This document shows positions 34,578 through 43,494 of a DNA stretch of 64,000 bases, piece after piece. The notes below the pieces were generated by a model. It searched no databases and was not told where the DNA came from. It saw only the letters and a list, made by a program, of their open reading frames with translations. The position numbers and the translations under genes are program-made. The stretch lies in NCBI RefSeq assembly GCF_041081105.1, contig NZ_CP163528.1, forward strand, positions 4,650,001 through 4,714,000. The letters run 5' to 3'. Numbering within the stretch: the stretch's first letter is position 1; the number at the start of each line of letters is the position of its first letter. Origin of the DNA: Promicromonospora sp. Populi (GTDB lineage: Bacteria > Actinomycetota > Actinomycetes > Actinomycetales > Cellulomonadaceae).

Positions 34578-35789
34578 ATGATCGTCCGAAAGGCCCTCGC
34601 CGGCGGCACGCTCGCGGCTGGGTTGTGCGCCGTCATCTATGGCCTGGTCGCGCCCGCGCTGGCCGCGTACGCCGTGCCCGCGCCCGCCGTCGTCGTACCA
34701 ACGGCCGCCGACGACGAGGTGACCTGGAGCGTCCAGCCCGGCAGCGCCGAAGGTCCCGACGGGCGCACCGAGCTGACCTACGACATCGCGCCCGGCAGCA
34801 CCATCAGCGACTGGGTGTCGGTGTCGAACTACTCGGACCGCGCCGCGTCCTTCCGGGTCTACGGCGCCGACGCGACCACCGACTACGACACCGGCGCCTT
34901 CACCCTGATCGGCGCCGACCAGGCGTCCACCGACCTGGGGTCGTGGACCTCGATCGACTCGGGAAGCGCCGTCTGCCCCGACACGGACGACGACGCCGAG
35001 GCCGCCTGCGCGGCCGAGCTCGGTGTGGTCGTGGAGCTCGACCCCGGCGCCCGCGCCGACATCCCGTTCACCATCACCGTGCCGCACGACGCCACGCCTG
35101 GCGACCACTCGGCGGGGATCGTCGCGTCGTTCCGGTCCGCGGCCGCGGGCGGCGACGGGTCGGCCGTGCAGGTGGAGCAGCGCGTCGGCACCCGCATCTA
35201 CCTGCGGGTCGACGGCGAGCTGGGGCCCGCGCTCGGCGTGACCGGCGTGGTCGCGGCGTTCGACGGCGTGACCAACCCCTTCGGCGCCGGCACCGCTACC
35301 GCCGGGTTCGACCTGACCAACACCGGCAACACCCGGATCTCCGGCGAGCCCGAGGTGCGGATCAGCGGGCCGTTCGGCGTCGACCTCGGCACGGCCGACG
35401 TCGAGCCCGTGGAGAACCTGGTGCCCGGCGGCACCGCGCACGTCACCGCCGAGGTGCCGGGAGTGCCGCCCGTGCTGCTCCTGTTCGCCGACATCACCGT
35501 GGTCCCGGCCGCCGCCGAAGGCCCCGGCGAGGGGTCGGACGGCGACGCGCTGCCCGCACCCGTACGGGCGTCCGCGCAGGCGTGGGCTGTGCCGTGGCCG
35601 CTGGCCGGGCTGCTGCTCGTGCTGGCGGGCGGAATCTGGGCAGTAGTGGTGTGGCGACGGCGCTCGCGGCGCCTGCTGGGCGAGGAGCTGGCCGCCTACA
35701 CCGAGCGCGTTCGCGCCGAGGCACTGGCCGAGGCCGGCCGCACCGGGGTTGGCAGAACTGCCGAGACCGAGAGAGAGGCCCTCCGATGA
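34578..35789 (+). CDS. DUF916-family WxL-partner surface protein with C-terminal anchor
   Basis: A 403-residue secreted membrane-anchored protein. After the signal peptide, the DUF916 peptidoglycan-binding domain is recognisable: WSVQPGSAEGPDGRTELTYDIAPGSTISDWVSVSNYSD, split over two strands, and RAASFRVYGADA, then the second domain with VTVPHDATPGDHSAGIVASF and EQRVGTRIYLRV. A C-terminal helix (AVPWPLAGLLLVLAGGIWAVVVW) with a basic, then charged tail anchors it. In Firmicutes such proteins work with WxL proteins to display complexes on peptidoglycan. Here the WxL-type partners are encoded just upstream. ATGA overlap with the next gene. Confidence 0.88.
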   Translation: MIVRKALAGGTLAAGLCAVIYGLVAPALAAYAVPAPAVVVPTAADDEVTWSVQPGSAEGPDGRTELTYDIAPGSTISDWVSVSNYSDRAASFRVYGADATTDYDTGAFTLIGADQASTDLGSWTSIDSGSAVCPDTDDDAEAACAAELGVVVELDPGARADIPFTITVPHDATPGDHSAGIVASFRSAAAGGDGSAVQVEQRVGTRIYLRVDGELGPALGVTGVVAAFDGVTNPFGAGTATAGFDLTNTGNTRISGEPEVRISGPFGVDLGTADVEPVENLVPGGTAHVTAEVPGVPPVLLLFADITVVPAAAEGPGEGSDGDALPAPVRASAQAWAVPWPLAGLLLVLAGGIWAVVVWRRRSRRLLGEELAAYTERVRAEALAEAGRTGVGRTAETEREALR

Positions 35790-36646
35790 GACTGGGACAC
35801 CTGCGCCGGCGCGTCGCGGGGCTGCTGTGCGCGGCGGCGCTGACGACGGCGGTCGCGGCGGGAGCGCTGACGGTCTCCGCGGGTGTGGCGCACGCCGACG
35901 AGTCCGAGGACACCGGGGTCAGTGTGACCATCCCCGATGTCGACCCGACGGACGAGCCCACCGAGGAGCCGACCGACGGACCCACTGACGAGCCGACCGG
36001 GGGTCCGGGTGGCGGGAACGGGGGTTCCGGCGGGAACGGCGGGTCAGGTGATCCGGACGACACCCCGCCGGTCGACGACGTGCCCCCACCGGGCCCCGGC
36101 GACGGCCCCGACGGGTCGGGCGACCCGACGCCGGCCGGTGCCGGGGGCGACCCCACGCCGTCGGGCAGCGCGGCCTGTGTGCCCGAGAAGCCAGCCGTGC
36201 CGACCGAGCCGGCCACGGACGGCGAGGCCGCCGGCCTGGACCGGGACGTGTACCTGACCGGCCAGCAGGTCACCGCGACCGCCGACGGGTTCGGCAAGGG
36301 CGAGCGGGTGCAGCTTGTGCTGTTCGCCGAGCCGCAGGTCGTCAGCACGCTGCGGGCGGATTCCCGGGGCGCGGTCGAGGCGGTCTTCACCGTCGCGGAG
36401 GAGACGGCGTCCGGCCCGTACGCCCTGCAGCTCACGGGCTGGTGCGGTGACATCGCGCTGGCGTCGGTCCTCGTGGGATCGGCCGGTAGCGGGGCCGCGG
36501 GCGGGGGCGTCCCGGCGTGGGCCTGGTGGGTCGGCGGCGGGTTGGGACTGGCCGGCGTGGGCGTGGGCGGCTGGTACGCGTTCCGGGCGATGCGTGCGCC
36601 GGGCGCGGGTCTGTCCGCCGTCGGCGGCGCGGAGGTGGCGGCCTGA
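35786..36646 (+). CDS. Pro/Gly-rich secreted protein with C-terminal anchor
   Basis: A 286-residue protein of unknown function: signal peptide (LLCAAALTTAVAAGALTVSAGVAHA), a low-complexity stalk rich in Pro, Asp, Thr and Gly (EPTDEPTEEPTDGP-like, then GGNGGSGG), a compact beta-domain of about 80 residues (DRDVYLTGQQVTATADGF, VQLVLFAEPQVVSTL, ALQLTGWCGDIALASV), and a C-terminal helix (AWWVGGGLGLAGVGVGGWYAF). Its architecture mirrors the DUF916 and PstS proteins: secreted head or stalk with a C-terminal helix. It overlaps the sortase-like gene (TGATG). Confidence 0.7.
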   Translation: MRLGHLRRRVAGLLCAAALTTAVAAGALTVSAGVAHADESEDTGVSVTIPDVDPTDEPTEEPTDGPTDEPTGGPGGGNGGSGGNGGSGDPDDTPPVDDVPPPGPGDGPDGSGDPTPAGAGGDPTPSGSAACVPEKPAVPTEPATDGEAAGLDRDVYLTGQQVTATADGFGKGERVQLVLFAEPQVVSTLRADSRGAVEAVFTVAEETASGPYALQLTGWCGDIALASVLVGSAGSGAAGGGVPAWAWWVGGGLGLAGVGVGGWYAFRAMRAPGAGLSAVGGAEVAA

Positions 36647-37671
36647 TGACCAACCCGCCGACCAACCCGACGAGCGCTACCGTGCAGGACCTGCCGGACA
36701 ACCCGACGCCGGCCGACGACGAGCCGTCGAACCCGTACGCGGTGCGCAACACGCTCGGCGCCCGGTACAAGAACGCCCGCCTGGCCGCGGCGGCCGCCGC
36801 CGCGAGCACGCGGCAGCTCGCCCCGCGCGACGGGCGCTGGTGGGCCGGCGCCGCGATCATGACGATCTCGCTCCTGCTGGTCGCGTTCGTCGCGCACACC
36901 GCCCTGTTCTCCGCGGCGCAGCACAGCCGGGCGCAGGTGCTGGCCTACGACGAGCTCCGGACCACCCTGGCCAAGGCCGAGACACCGGTGGGCCAGCTCG
37001 ACCTGAACGGCGAGCTTGTCGAGGCGGGCTCTCCCGTGGCGCTGCTGAGCATCCCGGCGATCGGCGTCTCGGAGGTCGTGGCCGAGAGCTCGACCTCCCA
37101 GGTGCTGCGGTCCGGCCCGGGGCACCGGCGCGACAGCGTGCTGCCCGGCCAGGCCGGGACCTCGGTGATCCTGGGACGCCAGCTCACCTACGGCGGGCCG
37201 TTCGGCGGCCTGGACCGGCTGGTGCCGGGCGACGAGATCCGCGTGACCACCGGTCAGGGCGAGCACGTCTTCCGGGTGTTCGGCCTGCGGCATGCGGGTG
37301 ACCCGCTGCCGAAGCCGCTCGCCCCCGGGCAGGGCCGCCTGGAGCTGATGACCGCCGACGGGCTGGAGCTGTTCCCGTCCGGCGTGCTGCACGTGGACGC
37401 CCAGCTCGTGTCCGACCTGCAGGAGACACCCACCAAGGTGCTCGCCGAGCCGGCGCTCCCGGACGAGGAGCGTGAGATGGCCGGTGACGACGGCGCCTGG
37501 TACATCGCCTTCTTTGTGCTCGTGTTCTTTGTGGCCGCTGGCATCGGGCTGTGGTGGCTGTGGACCTCGTGGGGGCGGTGGCACGCCTGGTTGATCGGCG
37601 TGCCCGTCCTGCTTGCCCTCGGCGTGACCTGCGCCGACATCGTCATGGACGCGCTGCCGAACCTGCTGTGA
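36646..37671 (+). CDS. sortase-fold protein lacking catalytic His and Cys (pseudosortase)
   Basis: A 341-residue membrane protein with a class E-like sortase fold: a Pro-rich N terminus, one N-terminal helix (about 66-90), the sortase barrel at about 115-255 and two C-terminal helices. The strand order is clear: [58 protein letters not shown] and [15 protein letters not shown]. In active sortases the second has GHR and the last has TLxTC; here they read GRQ (Arg178 for the catalytic His) and LMTA (Ala237 for Cys), and no clear catalytic Arg follows. It should be inactive as a transpeptidase and may be a structural or substrate-holding subunit. Confidence 0.8.
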   Translation: MTNPPTNPTSATVQDLPDNPTPADDEPSNPYAVRNTLGARYKNARLAAAAAAASTRQLAPRDGRWWAGAAIMTISLLLVAFVAHTALFSAAQHSRAQVLAYDELRTTLAKAETPVGQLDLNGELVEAGSPVALLSIPAIGVSEVVAESSTSQVLRSGPGHRRDSVLPGQAGTSVILGRQLTYGGPFGGLDRLVPGDEIRVTTGQGEHVFRVFGLRHAGDPLPKPLAPGQGRLELMTADGLELFPSGVLHVDAQLVSDLQETPTKVLAEPALPDEEREMAGDDGAWYIAFFVLVFFVAAGIGLWWLWTSWGRWHAWLIGVPVLLALGVTCADIVMDALPNLL

Positions 37672-37682
37672 GAGGACCAGAG

Positions 37683-38513
37683 ATGACCATCGAGGAACAG
37701 ACCGCGGTCGCGGTGCAGAGCCCGCCGTCGGGCAAGGAGCTCTCCGTGCTGGACGCGCGGAACGTGTCCGCGTGGTTCGGCTCGCACAAGGTGCTCGAAC
37801 GGGTCTCGCTGACCATGCCTGCAGGGCAGGTCACGGCGCTGATCGGGCCGTCGGGCTGCGGCAAGTCGACATTCCTGCGCATCCTCAACCGGATGCACGA
37901 GCTGGTGCCCATCGCGGCGCTGGCCGGCGAGGTGCGGCTCGACGGCGACGACATCTACGACCGCGGCAAGAAGATCCAGGACGCCCGCAAGGACATCGGC
38001 ATGGTGTTCCAGAAGCCGAACCCGTTCCCGGCGATGTCGATCTACGACAACGTCGTGGCGGGGCTCAAGCTCACCGGCGTGCGGGCCTCCCGGGACGAGA
38101 AGGACCAGCTCGTGGAGCGGTCGCTCACCTCGGCCGGGCTCTGGAACGAGGTCAAGGACCGGCTCGCGCAGCCGGGCGGCGGGCTCTCGGGCGGGCAGCA
38201 GCAGCGGCTCTGCATCGCGCGGTCGCTGGCCGTGCGGCCCAAGGTGCTGCTGATGGACGAGCCGTGCTCCGCGCTCGACCCCACCTCCACGCGGGTCATC
38301 GAGGAGACCATGGTCGAGCTGCAGAAGGAGGTGACGATAGTGATCGTCACCCACAACATGCAGCAGGCCCAGCGGGTCTCCCAGCAGTGCGCGTTCTTCC
38401 TCGCGTCGCAGGGCACGCCCGGCGCGATCGTCGAGCACGGCGACACCGAGGCCATGTTCTCGGAGCCACAGGACGAGCGCACCTACGACTACGTGAACGG
38501 CCGGTTCGGGTGA
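37683..38513 (+). CDS. pstB: Pst-type ABC transporter ATP-binding protein PstB-like
   Basis: A 276-residue ATPase with all motifs intact: Walker [10 protein letters not shown] (55-63), Q-loop [18 protein letters not shown] (the PstB hallmark), signature [15 protein letters not shown], Walker [22 protein letters not shown] and the switch His in [13 protein letters not shown]. It is the family match for the PstC/PstA permeases, yet it lies 13 kb downstream of them, beyond the surface-protein genes and the inserted module. PhoU is not next to it. RBS GAGAGGACC before ATG 37683. The kinase gene follows after 16 bases. Confidence 0.92.
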   Translation: MTIEEQTAVAVQSPPSGKELSVLDARNVSAWFGSHKVLERVSLTMPAGQVTALIGPSGCGKSTFLRILNRMHELVPIAALAGEVRLDGDDIYDRGKKIQDARKDIGMVFQKPNPFPAMSIYDNVVAGLKLTGVRASRDEKDQLVERSLTSAGLWNEVKDRLAQPGGGLSGGQQQRLCIARSLAVRPKVLLMDEPCSALDPTSTRVIEETMVELQKEVTIVIVTHNMQQAQRVSQQCAFFLASQGTPGAIVEHGDTEAMFSEPQDERTYDYVNGRFG

Positions 38514-38529
38514 ACGTGCCCGGCGGGCG

Positions 38530-40596
38530 ATGAGCGACGGCGCGGAGACGAGGGCGGGGCCGGGCGGTGGCGCGGCCGACGGTGCTGTGGCGGACGAGTC
38601 GCTGTTCGGCGGGCGGTACGTGCTCGGGGACCTGCTCGGCGTGGGTGGGACCGCGTCCGTGTTCGCGGCGGAGGACGTCGGCCGGTCGGTCGGGGAGGGC
38701 CGCGCCGAGTCGCCGGTCGACGGACGTGCGGAGCAACGGGCCGACGAGCCCGGGGTCGACGGCGTCCCGGTCGCGCTGAAGATCCTGCACCCGCACCTCA
38801 GCGCCGACGCCGCGTCGCGCGACGCGTTCCTGACCGAGGCGCACGCAGCCCAGGAGCTGCGGCACCCGAACATCGCCGCGGTGCGCGGCTCCGGCCTGCA
38901 CGAGGCATCGGGGGTGGTGCTCGCGTGGATCGCCCTCGACCTGGTCGACGGCGGCAGCGTCGGCGAACGGGTCGACGCCGACGGGCCGCTGCGCCCGGCC
39001 GAGGCCGCCGCGGTGCTCGACGGCGTGCTGGCGGCGCTCGCGGTCGCGCACGAGGTCCGTCTGGTGCACCGCGACGTGTCGCCCGCGAACGTCCTGCTGC
39101 ACGGGGTGGGGCCGGGCGAGGCGCTGCGCGCGGAGCACGTGCGGCTCGTGGACTTCGGCCTGGCTGACGCCGCCGGGCGCACCGCGGTGGGCCGTGACGT
39201 GCTGCGGGCCGGTGCGGACGTGCTGCGCTTGGGCCCTGGCGCCGACGGGTCGGCAGTGACCGTGGTGCTCGACGCCGCCACGGCCGGGGTGTCCCGGACC
39301 CGGACCGCGGGAGCCGGTGCTGTTGCGGGGGCTGGTGCCCGTGCCGGGGCCGCAACTGGTGGGCGTGCCGGGACCACATCCGGACCCAGAGCGGGGCAGT
39401 CCGTGGTGGGCAACCCTCAGTTCATGTCGCCGGAGCAGGCGCAGGGCCGGCCGGTGCGCGTCGCGGGCGACCTCTACCAGGCCGGCGCCCTGCTGTACTA
39501 CCTGCTGACCGGGCGTCCGCCCTTTCCTCGGGACACCGACGCCCAAGTGCTCGACGCGCACGTGTCCGCGCCGCCGCCCGTGCCGTCGGCCTTGGTCCAG
39601 GGCGCGCGGGCCTTCGACCGCGTGGTGACCCGCGCCATGCACAAGACACCGGTTCGCCGCTTCCGCGACGCCGCCGAGATGCGGACCGCACTGGCGGAGG
39701 CGGCGGCCCGCCTCCGCAGACCAGACGAGCCCACTCCCGCTCCGCCGCCCCCCGATGGACCGTTGAGTGCGGGGGACTTGTTGGATCGCCAGTCGGCATC
39801 CCAACAAATATCCAGCACTCAGCGGACCGGCGACCTCAAGTACCTGACGCCCGTCGAGGCCGAGCCAGCGCCCGAGCCTGCCCGGCGCGGCGGTGCGGCG
39901 GGCGTCGGGGTTGTGGTGATCGGGCTGCTCGTGGCCGGGCTGGCGGTCTGGGCCGCTGTCGCGGCGCCGGGGCTGTCCGCGGCGGGTCCGTCGCCGTCGC
40001 CGAGCGCCAGCCGGTCGGTATCGGCCGGCCCGACGCCGTCAGACACGCCGAGCGCGGACCCGTCGCCCTCGCGGGAGCCGACGCCGAGCGCGTCGCCGGA
40101 GGAGAGCGCCCCGTCGCCGTCGTCCGCGCCGACACCCTCCGGGAACGCGACCACCGCGCCGCCGTCGAACCCCGAGCAGGTGCGGGTGCCCGTGCTGACC
40201 GGGACGCTCGCCGAGGTGCAGGCGGCGCTGCGCGACGCCGGGCTGGTGCTCGGCGAGGTCACGCGCACGGACTCGCCCGAGCCCGCCAACAGCGTGCTCG
40301 GCCAGCGGACCGCGGGCGGGCGGACCGTGCCGGCGGGTACCGCCGTGGACGTCACCGTGGCGAGCGGCCGCAACACCGTGCCGACCGTGGTCGGCATGAC
40401 GCTGGGTGCGGCGGCGGCCGAGGTGGAGTCGGCGGGCTTCGAGGTGGTGCTGGAGGATCCGACCGCGCCGGCGATCACCCCCGCCAGCGGCACCACGCCG
40501 CCGGCCGGGACGGTGCTCCGCCTGGGCGTGCGCGTGACGGTGCTGGTCGGGGAGTCCGAGCCGGCGCCGTCGGGCTCGCCATCCGGAGGGCCCTGA
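38530..40596 (+). CDS. PASTA-domain Ser/Thr protein kinase with very long activation segment
   Basis: A 688-residue membrane kinase (PknB type). The P-loop is GVGGTASVF (about 37-45), Lys84 in [17 protein letters not shown] (180-190), DFG (208-210) and SPEQ (300-303). Between DFG and SPE lie about 90 residues, including a Gly/Ala/Arg-rich stretch, whereas 20-35 is usual. About 30 extra residues also sit between the P-loop and the Lys. A helix at about 456-478 leads to a Ser/Pro linker and two PASTA domains ([39 protein letters not shown]) that should sense peptidoglycan fragments. It ends the surface-cluster operon and may phosphorylate the cytoplasmic tails of PstC or PstA. Confidence 0.88.
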   Translation: MSDGAETRAGPGGGAADGAVADESLFGGRYVLGDLLGVGGTASVFAAEDVGRSVGEGRAESPVDGRAEQRADEPGVDGVPVALKILHPHLSADAASRDAFLTEAHAAQELRHPNIAAVRGSGLHEASGVVLAWIALDLVDGGSVGERVDADGPLRPAEAAAVLDGVLAALAVAHEVRLVHRDVSPANVLLHGVGPGEALRAEHVRLVDFGLADAAGRTAVGRDVLRAGADVLRLGPGADGSAVTVVLDAATAGVSRTRTAGAGAVAGAGARAGAATGGRAGTTSGPRAGQSVVGNPQFMSPEQAQGRPVRVAGDLYQAGALLYYLLTGRPPFPRDTDAQVLDAHVSAPPPVPSALVQGARAFDRVVTRAMHKTPVRRFRDAAEMRTALAEAAARLRRPDEPTPAPPPPDGPLSAGDLLDRQSASQQISSTQRTGDLKYLTPVEAEPAPEPARRGGAAGVGVVVIGLLVAGLAVWAAVAAPGLSAAGPSPSPSASRSVSAGPTPSDTPSADPSPSREPTPSASPEESAPSPSSAPTPSGNATTAPPSNPEQVRVPVLTGTLAEVQAALRDAGLVLGEVTRTDSPEPANSVLGQRTAGGRTVPAGTAVDVTVASGRNTVPTVVGMTLGAAAAEVESAGFEVVLEDPTAPAITPASGTTPPAGTVLRLGVRVTVLVGESEPAPSGSPSGGP

Positions 40597-40634
40597 AGAC
40601 CTGCCGCGGGCCGCTGGCGGGAAGGCCGGCCCGG

Positions 40635-40892
40635 TCAGCGACGCAGCTCGATGGCGCTCAGCCCCGCGAGGCTGAGGATGAGGCGGTCGCCCGTGTCGAC
40701 GACCGTGACGAGCACGTGGTCGCACCCCGTGCACCGGGCCACGAGCCCAGGGGCGTCGGGGTAGACCATGGCCTCCGCGATCCGGCCCATGTGGCCGCAG
40801 CCGCCGCACCGTGCGCGTGCTGCGGTCACGTCGGTGGTGAACACCTCGGAGAGTGCACCCGCCAGTACGTTGCCGTCGAGGTGATGTGTCAT
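40635..40892 (-). CDS. DUF6510-family small zinc-ribbon protein
   Basis: An 85-residue protein with two CxxC pairs (CGGCGH and CTGCDH) forming a zinc ribbon. Small proteins of this kind accompany molybdopterin/ferredoxin-reductase-like operons in actinobacteria. Its ATG directly follows the stop of the ferredoxin-reductase gene on the minus strand, making it the third gene of that operon. Its biochemical role is not known. Confidence 0.8.
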   Translation of the reverse strand: MTHHLDGNVLAGALSEVFTTDVTAARARCGGCGHMGRIAEAMVYPDAPGLVARCTGCDHVLVTVVDTGDRLILSLAGLSAIELRR

Positions 40893-41654
40893 CTAAAGGC
40901 CTCCGAAGCGCTCGGTGTGGATGTCCGTCGCGGAGTGGCCGAGCTCTTGCAGCCAGGGGGCGACCGCTTCGACGAACCCTGTGGAGCCGCACACGTAGAT
41001 GCTTGGCCGGTCGGCCGCCTCGATGGTGCGGGCGGCGAGCGTCTCCCGGTTGAGCCGCCCGACCGGGTCCGGCCAGCCGTCCGGTGCTTCGCGGGTGTAG
41101 ACGAGGTCCAGCTCGAACCCCGGCCCGGCGAGTGCGGCGAGCTCGTCCGCGAAGAAGGTGTCTGCCGGGGTGCGGACGGAGTAGATCAGCCGGAAGGGTG
41201 CGTCGTCGCCGGTGGCACCGTGCGCGGCGGCCATCGCGTAGAGCGGTACGACGCCGGAGCCGCCGGCGACGAGCTGGACCGGACGGCCGCTCCCGTCGGG
41301 TCGCCAGATGAAGTACGCCCCCAGCGGGCCGTGGATCTCGAGCTTGTCACCGGGCAGCACGTCGTGGACCAGGAACGGCGAGACCTCGCCGTCCGGCAGC
41401 GCGTCGACCGCGAGCACCACCTGTCCGGCCGGTGTGGAGGAGGCGATCGAGTAGGACCGGCTCGCCTGATAGCCGTCGGGGGCGGTGAGGCGCAGGTCGA
41501 GGTGGGACCCGGCCTCGCTGCCGGGCCACGTGGGCACGTCGAGGGTGAGCCGTACGGCCGACGGTGTCTCGCGGCGGGTCTCGACGACGGTCGCGACATG
41601 CCACGCCGGGCGCGGCCGGGACGTGCTGACCTGGGTCACGGGTTGCGCGCTCAC
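40893..41654 (-). CDS. ferredoxin-NADP reductase-like flavoprotein
   Basis: A 253-residue FNR-family oxidoreductase: the FAD-binding RSYSIASS motif, the GDKLEIHGPLGAYF strand, the NAD(P) motif VAGGSGVVPLYAMAAAH and the C-terminal YVCGSTGFVEAVAPWL. There is no 2Fe-2S domain. The start is a GTG at 41654 that overlaps the stop of the molybdopterin gene (GTGA). It probably passes electrons between NAD(P)H and the adjacent sulfite-oxidase-like enzyme. The upstream frame extending to 41756 is inside that gene and is rejected as start. Confidence 0.87.
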   Translation of the reverse strand: MSAQPVTQVSTSRPRPAWHVATVVETRRETPSAVRLTLDVPTWPGSEAGSHLDLRLTAPDGYQASRSYSIASSTPAGQVVLAVDALPDGEVSPFLVHDVLPGDKLEIHGPLGAYFIWRPDGSGRPVQLVAGGSGVVPLYAMAAAHGATGDDAPFRLIYSVRTPADTFFADELAALAGPGFELDLVYTREAPDGWPDPVGRLNRETLAARTIEAADRPSIYVCGSTGFVEAVAPWLQELGHSATDIHTERFGGL

Positions 41655-42244
41655 CAGTAGCGCTCCTCCTTCCACGGGTCGCCGTAGAGGTGGTAGCCGT
41701 ACTGTTCCCAGAACCCGGGATCGTTGTCCGGCATCATCGTCAGGCCGCGGAGCCACTTGGCGCTCTTCCAGAAGTACAGGTGCGGCACGAGCAGCCGTGC
41801 GGGTCCGCCGTGCTCCGGGTGCAACGGGTCGCCCTCGGCCTCGGTGGCGATCCAGGCCTTGCCGTCCAGCAGGTCCTCCAGGGGCAGGTTGGTGGTGTAG
41901 CCGCCGTAGGAGTGGGCCATGACGTACTCATGCTCGGACTCGACGTTCTCGAACACCTTGTCGAGGCTGACGCCGCGCCAGGCCATGTCGAGCTTGGTCC
42001 AGTGGGTGACGCAGTGGATGTCCACCGTGACGTCCTCGACCCCGAGCGCGAGGAGCTGGTCCCAGCTCCACCGGTGGTCGGTGCCGGTCTCGTCCTGGAT
42101 CGTGAGCTCCCAGTCGGCGGCGTCGACGTGCGGAGTGGGGCCGGCGCTGAGCACCGGCCAGTCCTGGACCAGGCTCTGGCCCGGCGGGAGGCGCGTGTCC
42201 GGTTCGCGTCGGCGGCCGGAGAAACCACGGGTGGCGAACGACAT
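41651..42244 (-). CDS. sulfite oxidase-like molybdopterin-dependent oxidoreductase
   Basis: A 197-residue Mo-cofactor protein of the YedY/MsrP-sulfite-oxidase fold. The molybdenum-ligand Cys lies in TVDIHCVTHWTKLDMAWRGV, followed by YGGYTTNLPLEDLLDG and GGPARLLVPHLYFWKSAKW, all typical of the fold. No Tat signal is present, so the protein appears cytoplasmic, unlike MsrP. The ATG at 42244 has GGGAG upstream; ATG 42256 is an alternative. With the FNR-like and DUF6510 genes it forms a conserved-looking actinobacterial triad of unknown substrate, divergent from sigJ. Confidence 0.87.
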   Translation of the reverse strand: MSFATRGFSGRRREPDTRLPPGQSLVQDWPVLSAGPTPHVDAADWELTIQDETGTDHRWSWDQLLALGVEDVTVDIHCVTHWTKLDMAWRGVSLDKVFENVESEHEYVMAHSYGGYTTNLPLEDLLDGKAWIATEAEGDPLHPEHGGPARLLVPHLYFWKSAKWLRGLTMMPDNDPGFWEQYGYHLYGDPWKEERYW

Positions 42245-42411
42245 GCCTGCTCCCATCTGGGCGATCGCGGTCGGGGTGCACCCCGAATGATCGTGTGGAC
42301 AGCGTACGGCCGCGGGCCTTCCGGGTGCGCGGGGGAGAGGCCCGGATTCCCGGGCGAGGTTGCCGGGTAGCGCCGCCGTCGGCCCCTGGCCGACGTCGTA
42401 GGGTCTGCCTC

Positions 42412-43365
42412 ATGACAGATCAGCTGCCCCGCCCGGACGAGCTGGAGGTCTTCGAGGGCTTCCGCACCCGGCTGGAGGCCATCGCCTACCGCCTCCTGGG
42501 CTCGGCCGCGGAGGCCGAGGATGCCGCCCAGGAGACTTTCCTGCGCTGGGCCGCCGCGGACCGTGAGCAGATCAGGGTGCCGGAGGCGTGGCTGACCCGG
42601 GTGCTGACCAACCTGTGCCTCACCCAGCTGGGGTCCGCGCGGGCGCGGCGCGAGGTCTACGTGGGCGAGTGGCTGCCCGAGCCGGTGCTCGGTGGCGACC
42701 CGATGCTGGGCCCGGCGGACACGGCCGAGCAGCGCGAGTCGGTTTCCACGGCGGTGCTCGTGCTGCTGGAGCGGCTCACCCCGAACGAGCGAGCGGTCTA
42801 CGTGCTGCGGGAGGCGTTCGCCTACTCGCACGCGGAGATCGCCGAGATCCTTGACCTCACCGAGGTGGGCAGCCAGCAGATCTTCCACCGGGCCAAGCAG
42901 CACCTGGCCAAGGAGCGGACCCGCGCCGCGATCGACCTGGCCGACGCGCGCACAGTGGTGGAAGAGTTCCTGGCGGCCGCCACGAGCGGGCAGGTCGAAC
43001 CGCTGCTGCGGCTGCTGACCGCCGACGTGGTGGGGGTCGGCGACGGCGGCGGCAAGGTCCCGGCGCGCGCGAGGTCCGTCGACGGCGCGAAGGCCGTCGC
43101 GCAGTTCCTGCGCGGCCTGTTCCGGCCGGCCGAGTCCAAGCGGGCGATCGTCGGCGGCCGTCCCGACATGTACGCGTGGACCGCCAACGGGCTTCCGGCC
43201 GTGATCGTCGTGGTCGACGACCGGATCGTCGGCGTCATGACCCTGGAGCCGACCGACGACGGGATCGCCGCGGTGCTCAGCCAGGTCAACCCCGACAAGC
43301 TCGGCCGCGCCGCCCGGCAGTGGGCGGCTGCGGACCACGGGGAGCCGATCATCAGCGGCTGGTGA
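42412..43365 (+). CDS. sigJ: SigJ-family ECF sigma factor with SnoaL-like domain
   Basis: A 317-residue sigma factor. Region 2 (RLEAIAYRLLGSAAEAEDAAQETFLRW) and region 4 (LTPNERAVYVLREAFAYSHAEIAEIL) are clear. A C-terminal SnoaL/NTF2-like domain of about 110 residues, with VVEEFLAAATSGQVEPLLRLLTADVV, marks the SigJ (ECF41) group, in which this domain controls the activity of the sigma factor instead of a separate anti-sigma protein. The ATG at 42412 is taken. The next gene is an FAD-dependent oxidoreductase, the usual ECF41 partner and probable target. Confidence 0.9.
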   Translation: MTDQLPRPDELEVFEGFRTRLEAIAYRLLGSAAEAEDAAQETFLRWAAADREQIRVPEAWLTRVLTNLCLTQLGSARARREVYVGEWLPEPVLGGDPMLGPADTAEQRESVSTAVLVLLERLTPNERAVYVLREAFAYSHAEIAEILDLTEVGSQQIFHRAKQHLAKERTRAAIDLADARTVVEEFLAAATSGQVEPLLRLLTADVVGVGDGGGKVPARARSVDGAKAVAQFLRGLFRPAESKRAIVGGRPDMYAWTANGLPAVIVVVDDRIVGVMTLEPTDDGIAAVLSQVNPDKLGRAARQWAAADHGEPIISGW

Positions 43366-43494
43366 CCCTGCGGTAGGCGTGGGCGCGAGGATGTGACCGC
43401 CGTCACACCGGGTCGGTGTCCGGGGGTGTCAGGGATCGGGCAGCCATCCAGTTCAGGAGGCAGACCCAACCCGCCACCCGACAGGAGCGAGCCC

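Noticed and set aside
35786..36646. LPxTG-type sorting signal on the Pro/Gly-rich protein
   Set aside because: The C-terminal helix has no LPxTG/LAxTG before it and is followed by about 25 residues, so it looks like a membrane anchor, not a sorting signal.
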